A stretch of 64,000 nucleotides of DNA. Origin: Halobacillus sp. A5. Lineage in GTDB: Bacteria; Bacillota; Bacilli; Bacillales; Halobacillaceae. The notes under the pieces are model-generated. The model worked only from the letters and a program-made list of their open reading frames with translations. It was not told the DNA's origin and made no database searches. The position numbers and the translations under genes were made by a program. Position 1 is the first letter of the stretch, and every line of letters begins with the position of its first letter. The stretch is taken from positions 372,001-436,000 of the forward strand of contig NZ_JAIZEO010000003.1 in the NCBI RefSeq assembly GCF_024189315.1. The letters are read 5' to 3'. Shown here one piece after another: positions 8,555 to 16,269 of the stretch.

Positions 8555-8583
8555 TTGACAAGAAGATGGGGGAGAGGTAGGAT
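8555..8583 (+). promoter_or_regulatory. Promoter of the siderophore-binding lipoprotein gene
   Basis: TTGACA (8555-8560), 17 nt, TAGGAT (8578-8583), immediately before the Fur-type palindrome. Its -35 box lies 6 nt from that of the divergent ade promoter. Confidence 0.7.
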
Positions 8584-8622
8584 GGTTTTAATTGATAATG
8601 AGAATCTTTATCAATTAAAACC
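8584..8622 (+). promoter_or_regulatory. Extended Fur operator
   Basis: A 39-bp interrupted palindrome has perfect 15-bp arms (8584-8598 and 8608-8622) and a 9-nt centre. Its core, GATAATGAGAATCTTTATC at 8594-8612, matches the 19-bp Fur box (GATAATGATAATCATTATC) closely. Position directly downstream of the -10 box is typical for iron repression. Confidence 0.8.
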
Positions 8623-8648
8623 AGTGTAATACTAAGGAGATATGTAGA

Positions 8649-9614
8649 ATGAAAAATCTATTATTGGGTTTATTTCTTACTTTGTCTATTGTAATGATAG
8701 GCTGCAGCGAGTCAGAAGTGACAAATACTGATGAGAGAACAGTAACGATTGAAGATGGCATGGGAGAACAAATAATTGAAGGAACCCCGGAAAACGTCGT
8801 TGTCCTGGAATGGTCGTATGTAGAGCACTTACTTCCTTTAGATGTTGAACCTTTAGGAGTAGCTGATGTTGAAGGGTATAACCACTGGGTTAATGTGGGG
8901 GATCCGCTGAGGGAATCAACAGAGGATATTGGTACCCGATCAGAACCGAGCCTTGAAGCGATTGCCAGCTTGGAACCTGACCTCATTATAGGCGCAAAAT
9001 ATCGTCATGAAGGAATAATTGAAGAACTGGAAGAGATTGCCCCGACAGTTATGTTTTCTCCGTATTCAGAAGAAGGTGCTGAGGACCAATACGAACATTT
9101 ACTTAACGAATTTGATTCGATGGCTGCTATCTTTGATAAACAAGAAGAAGCGGATGAAATGAAAGAGAAATTAGATACTACATATAAAGAACAGGCCGAA
9201 CGTCTTGAAAGTGCAGGTTTTGATAATATTGAGGCAGTGGTAACACAAGCATTCTCGTCGCAGAATACACCAACAATGAGGCACTTTACAGACAACTCAG
9301 TGGTGGCTGGTGTACTTGAGGAATTAGGAATTCAGAATGCTGTAAAGACTGAAGAACCTGAAATTTATGGTTTTATTGAAACAACTGTAGAGACACTGCA
9401 AAACTATCAAAATGTACATTTCTTTTACTTAGTACAGGAAGATGACAATATATTTGACGATCAGCTTGCAGATAATCCTGCTTGGACAAATCTGGAGTTT
9501 GTTGAAGAAAATCGAACTTATAAGCTCCCGGGAGATATGGGGACGTTTGCTGGACCATTATCCGCTGAACGTCTGGCAATAGAATTGACGGATTCCCTAA
9601 TAGACAGTAAATAA
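8649..9614 (+). CDS. Iron-siderophore ABC transporter substrate-binding lipoprotein
   Basis: Captures an iron(III)-siderophore outside the membrane for an ABC importer. The 321-aa protein has a lipoprotein signal ending MIGC (lipidated Cys19), then a FecB/TroA-like fold with the TVTIEDGMGEQIIEG start, a long helix near residues 160-185 and the usual length for this family. AAGGAGA precedes the ATG. A Fur-type operator covers the start of transcription, so expression should rise under iron starvation. No permease or ATPase genes are nearby, so it probably works with a transporter encoded elsewhere. Confidence 0.9.
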   Translation: MKNLLLGLFLTLSIVMIGCSESEVTNTDERTVTIEDGMGEQIIEGTPENVVVLEWSYVEHLLPLDVEPLGVADVEGYNHWVNVGDPLRESTEDIGTRSEPSLEAIASLEPDLIIGAKYRHEGIIEELEEIAPTVMFSPYSEEGAEDQYEHLLNEFDSMAAIFDKQEEADEMKEKLDTTYKEQAERLESAGFDNIEAVVTQAFSSQNTPTMRHFTDNSVVAGVLEELGIQNAVKTEEPEIYGFIETTVETLQNYQNVHFFYLVQEDDNIFDDQLADNPAWTNLEFVEENRTYKLPGDMGTFAGPLSAERLAIELTDSLIDSK

Positions 9615-9690
9615 AATTATCCAACCTGTCAGGACTTTAGGTTATGAGTTATCTTCTTAGGGAAAACCTTTTATAAAGGAGTGATTGAAG

Positions 9691-10296
9691 GTGGGCAGAC
9701 TATTTCCGGTAATCTATGACCTTATGATACGGCCTTTTGAAAACCAAAAATTGGCCAGCGTAAGAAAGGATTTAATAAATGAAGCAAAGGGACATGTTTT
9801 AGAGATTGGAGCAGGTACGGGATTGAACTTTCCCTACTACCGTAATAATTCTATAGTAGAGGCTGTTGAACCGAACGCTTCTATGGTGAATTTTGCTTTT
9901 AAAAAAGGGAGGGAAGCGGAACCTCAAATCAGATTTCATGAAGCAAAAGCAGAATCACTTCCATTTCCTGATGACTATTTTGACTCTGTAGCAGCCACTT
10001 TAGTATTTTGTACAATACCCGGCCCCAAAGCGGCTATTAAGGAAATCGAAAGAACAGCCAAACCTGGAAGCAAAGTACTTTTGTTTGAACATGTCAAAAT
10101 GGAGGAGAAATGTAAAGCGGCAGTGCAGGAGAAAGTTACTCCCTTATGGAAGAGGATTTGCGATGGCTGTCATTTAGATCGAGACACCGTTCAATTAATA
10201 AAAGAATCCAGAATCGTTATTGATCAACTTGAATCCTATTACGGCGGACTGTTTGTGAAAATTGTAGGGCATCTTCCGTACGAGGAAAAAGCATAA
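9691..10296 (+). CDS. Class I SAM-dependent methyltransferase
   Basis: A Rossmann-fold methyltransferase of the UbiE/phospholipid-methyltransferase type. SAM motif I is VLEIGAGTG (about residues 34-42), followed by the acidic VEPN and the post-I AESLPFPDDYFD motif; the C-terminal helix-rich part ends YYGGLFVKIVGHLPY. The GTG at 9691 (201 aa) is preferred because AAAGGAG sits 9 nt upstream; a TTG at 9685 would be only 3 nt from it. It follows the iron-binding gene by 76 nt with no strong terminator, so read-through is possible. Substrate not determinable here. Confidence 0.82.
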   Translation: MGRLFPVIYDLMIRPFENQKLASVRKDLINEAKGHVLEIGAGTGLNFPYYRNNSIVEAVEPNASMVNFAFKKGREAEPQIRFHEAKAESLPFPDDYFDSVAATLVFCTIPGPKAAIKEIERTAKPGSKVLLFEHVKMEEKCKAAVQEKVTPLWKRICDGCHLDRDTVQLIKESRIVIDQLESYYGGLFVKIVGHLPYEEKA

Positions 10297-10460
10297 TAAT
10301 GCAAATGTTCTCTTGCCTCTGAAAGTCAATTTATGAGAATAATTAGGATGAAAGTTCATTTTTATGAGATTTATCAAGAGATAATTTTCAAACTTCCGCA
10401 TTAGAGACTTATCTTTCTACAGAGTATAGTAGGAGCAATATAAAGTAGGAGGATGAAGAT

Positions 10461-10667
10461 ATGAGCTATTTTGACCACGTAAGAAAAAAAGAATTGGAAG
10501 AAGTAATAGAAATTAAAGGAACCTGCTGGAAGTGTAAGGAACTAGTTGAAGAAAAAGATCTAGTAACGGTGACAGATGGGAAAACAAAATGGGTAGAACT
10601 ATGCAGAGACTGTTTCGATTTCTATAAGGACTTCAAAAAATTCTCAAAGTTTGGAAAATCTGTATAA
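10461..10667 (+). CDS. Small CxxC protein, possible zinc ribbon
   Basis: A 68-aa charged protein with two cysteine pairs, CWKC (residues 22-25) and CRDC (49-52), spaced as in a one-zinc ribbon with a short strand-rich middle (KDLVTVTDGKTKWVEL). AGGAGGATG precedes the ATG. I do not recognise a named family. No signal peptide or membrane segment. It stands alone between the methyltransferase and the sucrose regulator, with a TATAGT box at 10425-10430. Confidence 0.7.
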   Translation: MSYFDHVRKKELEEVIEIKGTCWKCKELVEEKDLVTVTDGKTKWVELCRDCFDFYKDFKKFSKFGKSV

Positions 10668-10738
10668 TTATTACTAAGATAGACAATCAGCTCCTTTTCA
10701 CCTAAAATGATTGTAGATTACGTAATGGAGGCGCGGAT

Positions 10739-11728
10739 ATGACAACGATTAATGATATTGCAAAAATGGCCAACGTTTCTCGCACAACGGTTTCCCGAGT
10801 ATTGAATAATAATGGATATGTAAGTGAGGATGTGCGTAAACGCATTATGCAGATCGTTGAAGAAACAGGGTATATCCCCAGTCTATCCGCAAAGTCGCTC
10901 CGTACAAAGAAGTCGGGAGTTATCGGTGTTATCATCCCCCGCATTGATACAGAAACAGCAAGCCGCGTGGTGAGCGGAATTAATGAAGTAGTAGCGAAAG
11001 GTAATTTTCAGATTCTACTAACTGATACAGAGCTTGATAAACAAAAGGAGATTGAGTACATCCGCCTGCTTCAAAGCCGCCATGTGGATGGGATTATTTT
11101 ACTTGCGACGAATGTGAATGATCAGCTTATTGCAACGATTAAAGATGTAGAACTGCCCTTTATATCACTGGGACAGGATCTGCCTGGAGTAACCTCTATA
11201 TTATATGATGACTATCACGCGTCAGTCGATGTAACAAATATGCTTCTAAGTAAAGGGTACGAGAAGGTCGCTTTTATTGGAGTCAGTGAAGAGGACCCTT
11301 CAGTTGGCCGGCTAAGAAAAAAGGGGTACGTGGACGCTATGGCAAGCCGAGGTTACAATTTTGATGAATCCTGGATTGAAACAGGAGATTTTAGTATAGA
11401 GTCCGGTTATGAAGCTATGAAAAAAATTATTAAGAATTCCAGAGGAGAGCTGCCATCAGCAGTATTTGTGGTAACAGACCGTATGGCTATTGGCGCAATG
11501 GAATACTTAAGGGAACAGGGATATCGTATTCCTGAAGATATGGCTGTAGTTGGGATAGGAGCCTCGACCATGTCCCGATATGTAACTCCTTCTTTAACAA
11601 CTGTAGATTATTTTAATAAAGAAGCGGGACATAGAGCCGCTGAACTGCTGATTCAGCAAATTAAGCAAAAAAAGGAAGCGGAAAAATTCGTGCAAACCTA
11701 TAGACTTATAAAAAGAGATAGTGTATAG
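10739..11728 (+). CDS. scrR: LacI-family regulator of the sucrose operon
   Basis: DNA-binding repressor with an N-terminal LacI helix-turn-helix (TINDIAKMANVSRTTVSRVLNNNGYVS, residues 3-29), hinge helix (SLSAKSLRTKKSG) and periplasmic-binding-protein-like effector domain, 329 aa. GGAGG precedes the ATG. It heads the scrA-scrB-scrK cluster, and three TGTAATCGATT sites lie between it and scrA, so it most likely represses the sucrose genes. By analogy with ScrR/SucR the effector may be sucrose-6-phosphate or fructose; this is not shown by the sequence. Confidence 0.87.
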   Translation: MTTINDIAKMANVSRTTVSRVLNNNGYVSEDVRKRIMQIVEETGYIPSLSAKSLRTKKSGVIGVIIPRIDTETASRVVSGINEVVAKGNFQILLTDTELDKQKEIEYIRLLQSRHVDGIILLATNVNDQLIATIKDVELPFISLGQDLPGVTSILYDDYHASVDVTNMLLSKGYEKVAFIGVSEEDPSVGRLRKKGYVDAMASRGYNFDESWIETGDFSIESGYEAMKKIIKNSRGELPSAVFVVTDRMAIGAMEYLREQGYRIPEDMAVVGIGASTMSRYVTPSLTTVDYFNKEAGHRAAELLIQQIKQKKEAEKFVQTYRLIKRDSV

Positions 11729-11747
11729 TAATAATCAGTAAATGACA

Positions 11748-11761
11748 TGTAATCGATTACA
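11748..11761 (+). promoter_or_regulatory. LacI-type operator O1 (sucrose regulon)
   Basis: TGTAATCGATTACA, a perfect 14-bp palindrome with a central CG step, typical of LacI-family operators. Two partial copies of the same core lie downstream. Confidence 0.75.
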
Positions 11762-11790
11762 CAATAAACGCTCTTTTTTTTAAATCGATT

Positions 11791-11804
11791 TACAAGCGCT
11801 TACA
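11791..11804 (-). promoter_or_regulatory. Candidate cre (CcpA) site upstream of scrA
   Basis: On the minus strand TGTAAGCGCTTGTA matches the Bacillus cre consensus TGWAARCGYTWNCW at all but one position, consistent with glucose repression of sucrose uptake. The adjacent AAATCGATTT (11782-11791) may be a weak scrR-type site. Confidence 0.6.
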
Positions 11805-11820
11805 TTTTTTATGTGCAGTA

Positions 11821-11900
11821 TGTAATCGATTCCTTATTTAAGTAAAAAGGATAGAAATTATTCAATACACTATTATTTTATTGTGTGTGTAATCGATTCC
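11821..11900 (+). promoter_or_regulatory. LacI-type operators O2 and O3 (sucrose regulon)
   Basis: TGTAATCGATTCC occurs at 11821 and again at 11888. Both repeat the core of the operator at 11748, at spacings of 73 and 67 bp. They flank the region that must hold the scrA promoter; O3 lies 24 bp before the scrA start. Confidence 0.65.
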
Positions 11901-11923
11901 ATATTAATAAAGGAGGAAAATTC

Positions 11924-13321
11924 ATGGCGAGTAATAACGAAATTGCTAAGCAGGTCATTGAAGCAGTCGGCGGAGAAAGTAATATCCAATCGATTGCTCA
12001 CTGTGCCACTAGATTAAGAGTGATGGTCCATGACCGGGAAAAAGTTGATGTGGACACTTTAGAAGAAATTGAAAAAGTAAAAGGTGCTTTTTATAACTCT
12101 GGGCAGTATCAAATAATTTTTGGTACTGGGACAGTCAACCAAATTTATCAGGCTGTTATGGAAGAGGGAGTCGAAGGTTCTTCAAAATCCGAGATGAAAG
12201 AGGAAGCGGCTAAACAGGGTACGGCTTTTCAAAGAGCAATCCGTACATTTGGCGATGTCTTTGTTCCAATTATCCCCGTCCTGGTAGCAACCGGACTGTT
12301 TATGGGTCTGCGCGGTTTACTCCTTCAGGAAACCTTTTTGGAATTCTTCGGGTTGACTCCGGATACAGTTCCTGAGAACGTGGTTCTCTTTACGCAGGTG
12401 CTCACTGATACAGCCTTCGTGTTTCTGCCTGCGCTGGTTGCCTGGTCCACGTTTAAAGTATTTGGCGGCACGCCTGTAATTGGTCTGGTGCTTGGTTTAA
12501 TGCTCGTTTCACCTTCACTTCCCGATGCCTGGGCTGTTGCAGAAGGAAATGAAGATCCAATTTACTTCTTAGATTTCATTCCAATTGTGGGTTACCAGGG
12601 ATCTGTTCTGCCTGCATTCTTTGCTGGATTGATTGGAGCGAAATTAGAGAAATGGTGTAGAAAACGCATTCCGGAAGCCTTGGATTTAATTCTTACTCCA
12701 TTTATCGTATTGCTGGTAATGATTGCGTTGTCCTTGTTTATTATCGGACCTATTTTACACATTGCTGAAGATGGAATTTTCCAAACTATGCTGTTCCTTT
12801 TGGAGCTTCCGTTTGGACTGAGCGGTTTAATTATTGGGTTGTTCCACCAGATTATTGTAATCACTGGCGTCCACCACATCTTCAACTTCTTAGAGATTCA
12901 ATTGTTTGAAAATCTAGGGTATAACCCTTTCAACCCGGTGATTACCGGAGCTATCGCAGCTCAGGGCGGAGCAGCGCTTGCTGTTGGTGTTAAGACCAGC
13001 TCAGCCAAGCTTAAAGCGATTGCTTACCCATCATCGCTGTCCGCTTTCTTAGGGATTACAGAGCCTGCGATTTTCGGTGTGAACTTACGCTATATGAAGC
13101 CTTTTGTTATGGGGTTGATCGGCGGAGGAGTGTCCGGCTTCCTCGCTTCGATCTTTAACTTACAGGCTACAGGACTTGCGATTACAGTTATTCCAGGATC
13201 TCTGCTTTATTTAAATGAACAGATCTTTGGTTACATTATTGTAAACCTTGTCGCAATCGGAACAGCTTTCGTGCTTACGTATTTGTTTGGGTTCAGTGAT
13301 AAAATGCTTGATAGAAAATAG
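11924..13321 (+). CDS. scrA: Sucrose-specific PTS transporter EIIBC
   Basis: Imports sucrose as sucrose-6-phosphate. The 465-aa protein has an EIIB domain (phosphorylated Cys27 in AHCATRLRV) followed by an eight-to-ten-helix EIIC domain (from about residue 105) with PVIPVLVATGLFMGLRG and GITEPAIFGVNLRY motifs. No EIIA domain is fused, so an EIIA-glucose-type protein from elsewhere must serve it. The ATG at 11924 is chosen for its AAAGGAGG; a GTG at 11885 would lie inside an operator. It is first in scrA-scrB-scrK. Confidence 0.92.
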   Translation: MASNNEIAKQVIEAVGGESNIQSIAHCATRLRVMVHDREKVDVDTLEEIEKVKGAFYNSGQYQIIFGTGTVNQIYQAVMEEGVEGSSKSEMKEEAAKQGTAFQRAIRTFGDVFVPIIPVLVATGLFMGLRGLLLQETFLEFFGLTPDTVPENVVLFTQVLTDTAFVFLPALVAWSTFKVFGGTPVIGLVLGLMLVSPSLPDAWAVAEGNEDPIYFLDFIPIVGYQGSVLPAFFAGLIGAKLEKWCRKRIPEALDLILTPFIVLLVMIALSLFIIGPILHIAEDGIFQTMLFLLELPFGLSGLIIGLFHQIIVITGVHHIFNFLEIQLFENLGYNPFNPVITGAIAAQGGAALAVGVKTSSAKLKAIAYPSSLSAFLGITEPAIFGVNLRYMKPFVMGLIGGGVSGFLASIFNLQATGLAITVIPGSLLYLNEQIFGYIIVNLVAIGTAFVLTYLFGFSDKMLDRK

Positions 13322-13331
13322 AATCATAATG

Positions 13332-13365
13332 CAAAAGGGACCTGGGATGACTGGGTCTCCTTTTG
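13332..13365 (+). terminator. Intercistronic hairpin between scrA and scrB
   Basis: CAAAAGGGACC pairs imperfectly with GGTCTCCTTTTG and is followed by TTC. It is weak as a terminator and is probably an attenuator or stabilising hairpin within the operon. Confidence 0.45.
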
Positions 13366-13389
13366 TTCAGTTAAGGAGATATGATTTGT

Positions 13390-14820
13390 ATGAGTTATGA
13401 TTGTGAATTACGTCAGCGGGCTGAACAAGCGGTTGATATGTATTTTGAAAATGTGAAACAGGATCCTTACTTTCCTGGTTATCACCTCGCCCCCCCTTCG
13501 GGCCTTCTAAATGATCCAAATGGTTGGATTCAGTGGAAAGGAAGGTACCACCTTTTCTTTCAATGGATGCCGTTTCATACGGGACATGGAGCTAAATTTT
13601 GGGGGCATTTTTCTTCCAGGGATCTTGTGAACTGGCGTTACGAACCTATAGCGCTTACACCAGCTGATTGGTTTGATAAAAGCGGCTGCTATTCAGGCAG
13701 CGCCGTAAATGCAGACGGGATGCTGAAAGTTTTTTATACAGGAAATGTAAAGGACGAGCAAGGAAACCGTGAAACTTATCAATGCTTAGCTGAGTCAGCG
13801 GATGGGTTTCATTTTGAAAAAAAAGGTGTAAAAGTAAGACTGCCTGAAGGCTACACCCCTCATTTTCGTGATCCGAAAGTATGGAAACATGAGGATCAAT
13901 GGTATATGGTAATTGGTGCTCAAAAACTTGATAAAAAAGGGTGTGCCGTTTTATTGAAGTCTGCAGGTCTGGAAGATTGGACTTGCATAGGTGTACTCTC
14001 ACATGCAAACGCAGAGCCACTCGAAAATTTAGGGTATATGTGGGAGTGTCCGGATCTTTTTTCACTGAATGAACGGGATGTACTCCTTTTCTCTCCCCAG
14101 GGGCTTGAAGCAGACGGGATCGATTATAATAATCACTATCAATCCGGCTATGTTATCGGCACGGTTGATTATGAAACAGCCGCCTATAAACATGGGAAGT
14201 TCTTAGAGCTGGACCGAGGTTTCGAATTCTATGCTCCCCAAACCACTCTAGACGACAATGGGAGGAGGATCCTAATCGGCTGGATGGGTGTGCCTGACCA
14301 AAATGAAGCTGAGCAGCCGACTGTTCCCAATGGATGGGTCCATCAAATGACGCTGCCGCGGAAATTAGAGTTAAGAAATGATAAAATCCTCCAGCATCCT
14401 TTAGATGAAATGAAGCTGTTAAGAATAGGCGAGGCTATAGACAGGCAGTTCGATAGAAAGTATCAAACATCAATCTCAAAAACTTCAGAAATAGATATTA
14501 ACGGCGATATAGAAAGTTTAAATATCTTCGGTTATGCTGATTTGTATTTTAATCAAGCAGAAGGTGTGTTGACGCTTGAGAGACCAAGCTATGTAAATGG
14601 AATAAAAGAAACACGGAGCTGTTGTCTTCCATCGGGATTAAATCGACTTCATATATTTGTAGATCACTCATCGCTGGAGATTTTTGTAAATGATGGGGAA
14701 GAAGTATTCACTTCGAGAATGTTTGCTCCTAATGGGAACGATTCCTTAACAATAAATACAAATAAGTCTTCCCATGTTCAAATTTGGGACTTAAAAAATG
14801 ATACAATACACATTAGATAA
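13390..14820 (+). CDS. scrB: Sucrose-6-phosphate hydrolase (GH32)
   Basis: Splits sucrose-6-phosphate to glucose-6-phosphate and fructose in the cytoplasm. GH32 five-bladed propeller motifs are present: LLNDPNG with nucleophile Asp42, FRDPKV with the transition-state Asp161, and WECPD with acid/base Glu219. A C-terminal beta-sandwich follows (about 350-476), ending LHIFVDHSSLEIFVNDGEE. The ATG at 13390 (476 aa) is preferred because AAGGAGAT lies 9 nt upstream, while the ATG at 13381 abuts it. It follows scrA and is 24 nt before scrK. Confidence 0.93.
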   Translation: MSYDCELRQRAEQAVDMYFENVKQDPYFPGYHLAPPSGLLNDPNGWIQWKGRYHLFFQWMPFHTGHGAKFWGHFSSRDLVNWRYEPIALTPADWFDKSGCYSGSAVNADGMLKVFYTGNVKDEQGNRETYQCLAESADGFHFEKKGVKVRLPEGYTPHFRDPKVWKHEDQWYMVIGAQKLDKKGCAVLLKSAGLEDWTCIGVLSHANAEPLENLGYMWECPDLFSLNERDVLLFSPQGLEADGIDYNNHYQSGYVIGTVDYETAAYKHGKFLELDRGFEFYAPQTTLDDNGRRILIGWMGVPDQNEAEQPTVPNGWVHQMTLPRKLELRNDKILQHPLDEMKLLRIGEAIDRQFDRKYQTSISKTSEIDINGDIESLNIFGYADLYFNQAEGVLTLERPSYVNGIKETRSCCLPSGLNRLHIFVDHSSLEIFVNDGEEVFTSRMFAPNGNDSLTINTNKSSHVQIWDLKNDTIHIR

Positions 14821-14844
14821 TGAAATGGGATGGTGAGTGAGAGG

Positions 14845-15711
14845 ATGATAATTGGTGCGATTGAAGCCGGTGGTACTAAATTTGTATGTGCTGTAGGGGA
14901 TGAGCAGGGTAATATTTTTGAGAAACTAGTTATTCCAACTGAATCGCCTGAGATTACAATGCCAAAGGTGTACGATTTTTTTCAAGAAAAAAATATTGAG
15001 CGCATGGGCGTGGGAAGTTTCGGCCCTATTGATATTAATGAAAAAGGCGGAACGTATGGCCAGATTCAAAGGACACCTAAGATTGACTGGATCGACTTTC
15101 CTTTAGCAGGCGATATTGAGAAGAATCTTCAAGTGCCTGTGGTTGTGGATACAGACGTAAATGTAGCAGCTTTGTCTGAGTCGCGCTGGGGAAATGCAGT
15201 CGATGTTGATACTTGTCTGTATATTACAGTAGGTACAGGTATCGGTGCAGGAGCGATTGTGAATGGCGGTACACTGACCGGTCTATCCCACCCGGAAATG
15301 GGTCATATTGCTGTAAGGCGGCATAAGAAGGATACATTTGCTGGAGCCTGTCCATACCATAAGGATTGTTTAGAAGGGATGGCAGCAGGTCCGGCTATTG
15401 AGGAACGGTGGGGGAAAGCCGGGATAGAACTGGCTGAAGACCCACTCGTGTGGGAAGTAGAAGCTTATTACTTAGCCCAGGCACTTGTGAACTACATTTA
15501 TATCCTTTCGCCTGAGCGTATTATTATGGGGGGAGGCGTCATGCAGCAAGAGCAGCTTTTTGATATGATTCGAGAAAATGTACTAGAAATGCTTAATGGG
15601 TATGTGAGCTCACCGAGACTTACGGAAGAGAACATTAATGAATATATTGTACCGCCGGGTTTGACAAATGAAGCGGGTGTGAAAGGTGCTTTAGGACTTG
15701 CGATACGATGA
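14845..15711 (+). CDS. scrK: ROK-family fructokinase
   Basis: Phosphorylates the fructose released by ScrB to fructose-6-phosphate. The protein begins MIIGAIEAGGTKFVCAVG, the standard ROK fructokinase start, 288 aa from ATG 14845 (upstream in-frame starts at 14830 and 14833 lack a spaced ribosome site). The ATP loop GTGIGAGAIVNG and the zinc motif GHIAVRRHKKD...CPYHKDCLEG with EG(M)AAGPAIE are present. Last gene of the sucrose operon, followed by a strong terminator. Confidence 0.92.
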   Translation: MIIGAIEAGGTKFVCAVGDEQGNIFEKLVIPTESPEITMPKVYDFFQEKNIERMGVGSFGPIDINEKGGTYGQIQRTPKIDWIDFPLAGDIEKNLQVPVVVDTDVNVAALSESRWGNAVDVDTCLYITVGTGIGAGAIVNGGTLTGLSHPEMGHIAVRRHKKDTFAGACPYHKDCLEGMAAGPAIEERWGKAGIELAEDPLVWEVEAYYLAQALVNYIYILSPERIIMGGGVMQQEQLFDMIRENVLEMLNGYVSSPRLTEENINEYIVPPGLTNEAGVKGALGLAIR

Positions 15712-15720
15712 TAACAATTA

Positions 15721-15764
15721 AAAAAATCAGGCTGTCGAGAAAGTCTCGACAGCCTGATTTTTTT
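15721..15764 (+). terminator. Strong terminator of the sucrose operon
   Basis: A 14-bp perfect stem TCAGGCTGTCGAGA/TCTCGACAGCCTGA with a 3-nt AAG loop, flanked by A6 and T7. The T7 follows directly on the plus strand. Confidence 0.88.
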
Positions 15765-15833
15765 GATTTCTTTTATTTTTCACCGCGTTTATTTGTTATC
15801 CTATTGATAAGAATCTGTTTAGGCCGTGGTCTT

Positions 15834-16037
15834 TTGTTTCAGTCCAGAAAAGAACGACAAAATGAAATGGAAATCGTAACGATTGAAGAGCTTGTTCCGG
15901 AAAATCACTTACTCCGTAAGATTGACCAATACATAGATTTCTCCTTTATCCTCGAAAAAGTTCGAGAGCAGGCGTTACTGACGGCTGCCTGCCAGAACAT
16001 GAAAAAGATTGCCCTTCACCTAACCAAGGTGAGTTAG
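15834..16037 (+). pseudogene. Internally deleted IS1182-family transposase relic
   Basis: A short frame reads RKERQNEMEIVTIEELVPEN then HLLRKIDQYIDFSFI, which I recognise as the N-terminus of IS1182-type transposases (normally about 450-500 aa). It then runs in frame straight into QALLTAACQNMKKIALHL, which resembles the extreme C-terminus of the same family, and stops. About 1.2 kb of catalytic core would be missing, so this is a dead or non-autonomous copy. No clear terminal inverted repeats were found. The join being in frame is notable. Confidence 0.6.
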
Positions 16038-16064
16038 GTGAAGGAGAGTCTTTTTTGGTGAAGG

Positions 16065-16179
16065 GCGGTCAAATACCAGGAGACTCCTGCGGAAAAACGG
16101 GCGATCCGAGACCCCGCAGTGGGGTTTTCACGAGGAGGCTCGGGCGTTCGTCCGCGGAAAGCGAGTGGTATTTGTCCGC
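16065..16179. repeat. GC-rich intergenic repeat element, copy 1
   Basis: A 115-bp element bounded by 14-bp inverted repeats with one mismatch (16065-16078 and 16166-16179). Its interior is much more GC-rich than its surroundings and carries GGAGACTCCTGCGG, CGAGACCCCGCAG, GAGGAGGCTCGGGCG and TCCGCGGAAAGCGAG. Closely similar sequences are, to my memory, widespread in intergenic regions of Bacillaceae genomes. A degenerate half-copy in reverse orientation lies at about 32625-32700. No coding potential is evident. Confidence 0.6.
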
Positions 16180-16195
16180 ACGGGCGCACAAAAAA

Positions 16196-16230
16196 AGCTT
16201 GTAGTAAAACACAGTGTTTCTCTACAAGCT
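16196..16230 (-). terminator. Second terminator downstream of manA
   Basis: AGCTTGTAG pairs with CTACAAGCT; on the minus strand it is followed by T7. It backs up the hairpin at 16235-16268. Confidence 0.65.
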
Positions 16231-16234
16231 GAAA

Positions 16235-16268
16235 CAGAAACGCACAGCAGGAATGCTGTGCGTTTCTG
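16235..16268 (-). terminator. Hairpin directly after the manA stop codon
   Basis: Perfect 15-bp stem (16235-16249 with 16254-16268) and a GGAA loop, beginning 1 nt after the manA stop codon. It ends the mng operon together with the following hairpin. Confidence 0.75.
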
Positions 16269-16269
16269 A

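Noticed and set aside
4793-10700. Recurrent AGATAGACA(G/A)TC words at 4808, 4956 and 10679
   Set aside because: Only three short, imperfect matches in hairpin-like or intergenic contexts; too few to claim a repeat family.
11885-11923. GTG start for scrA at 11885
   Set aside because: It lies in an operator, and the ATG at 11924 has an ideal AAAGGAGG.
15708-15833. Start of the transposase relic frame at 15708
   Set aside because: The first 40 codons run through the scrK end and terminator hairpin and show no transposase similarity.
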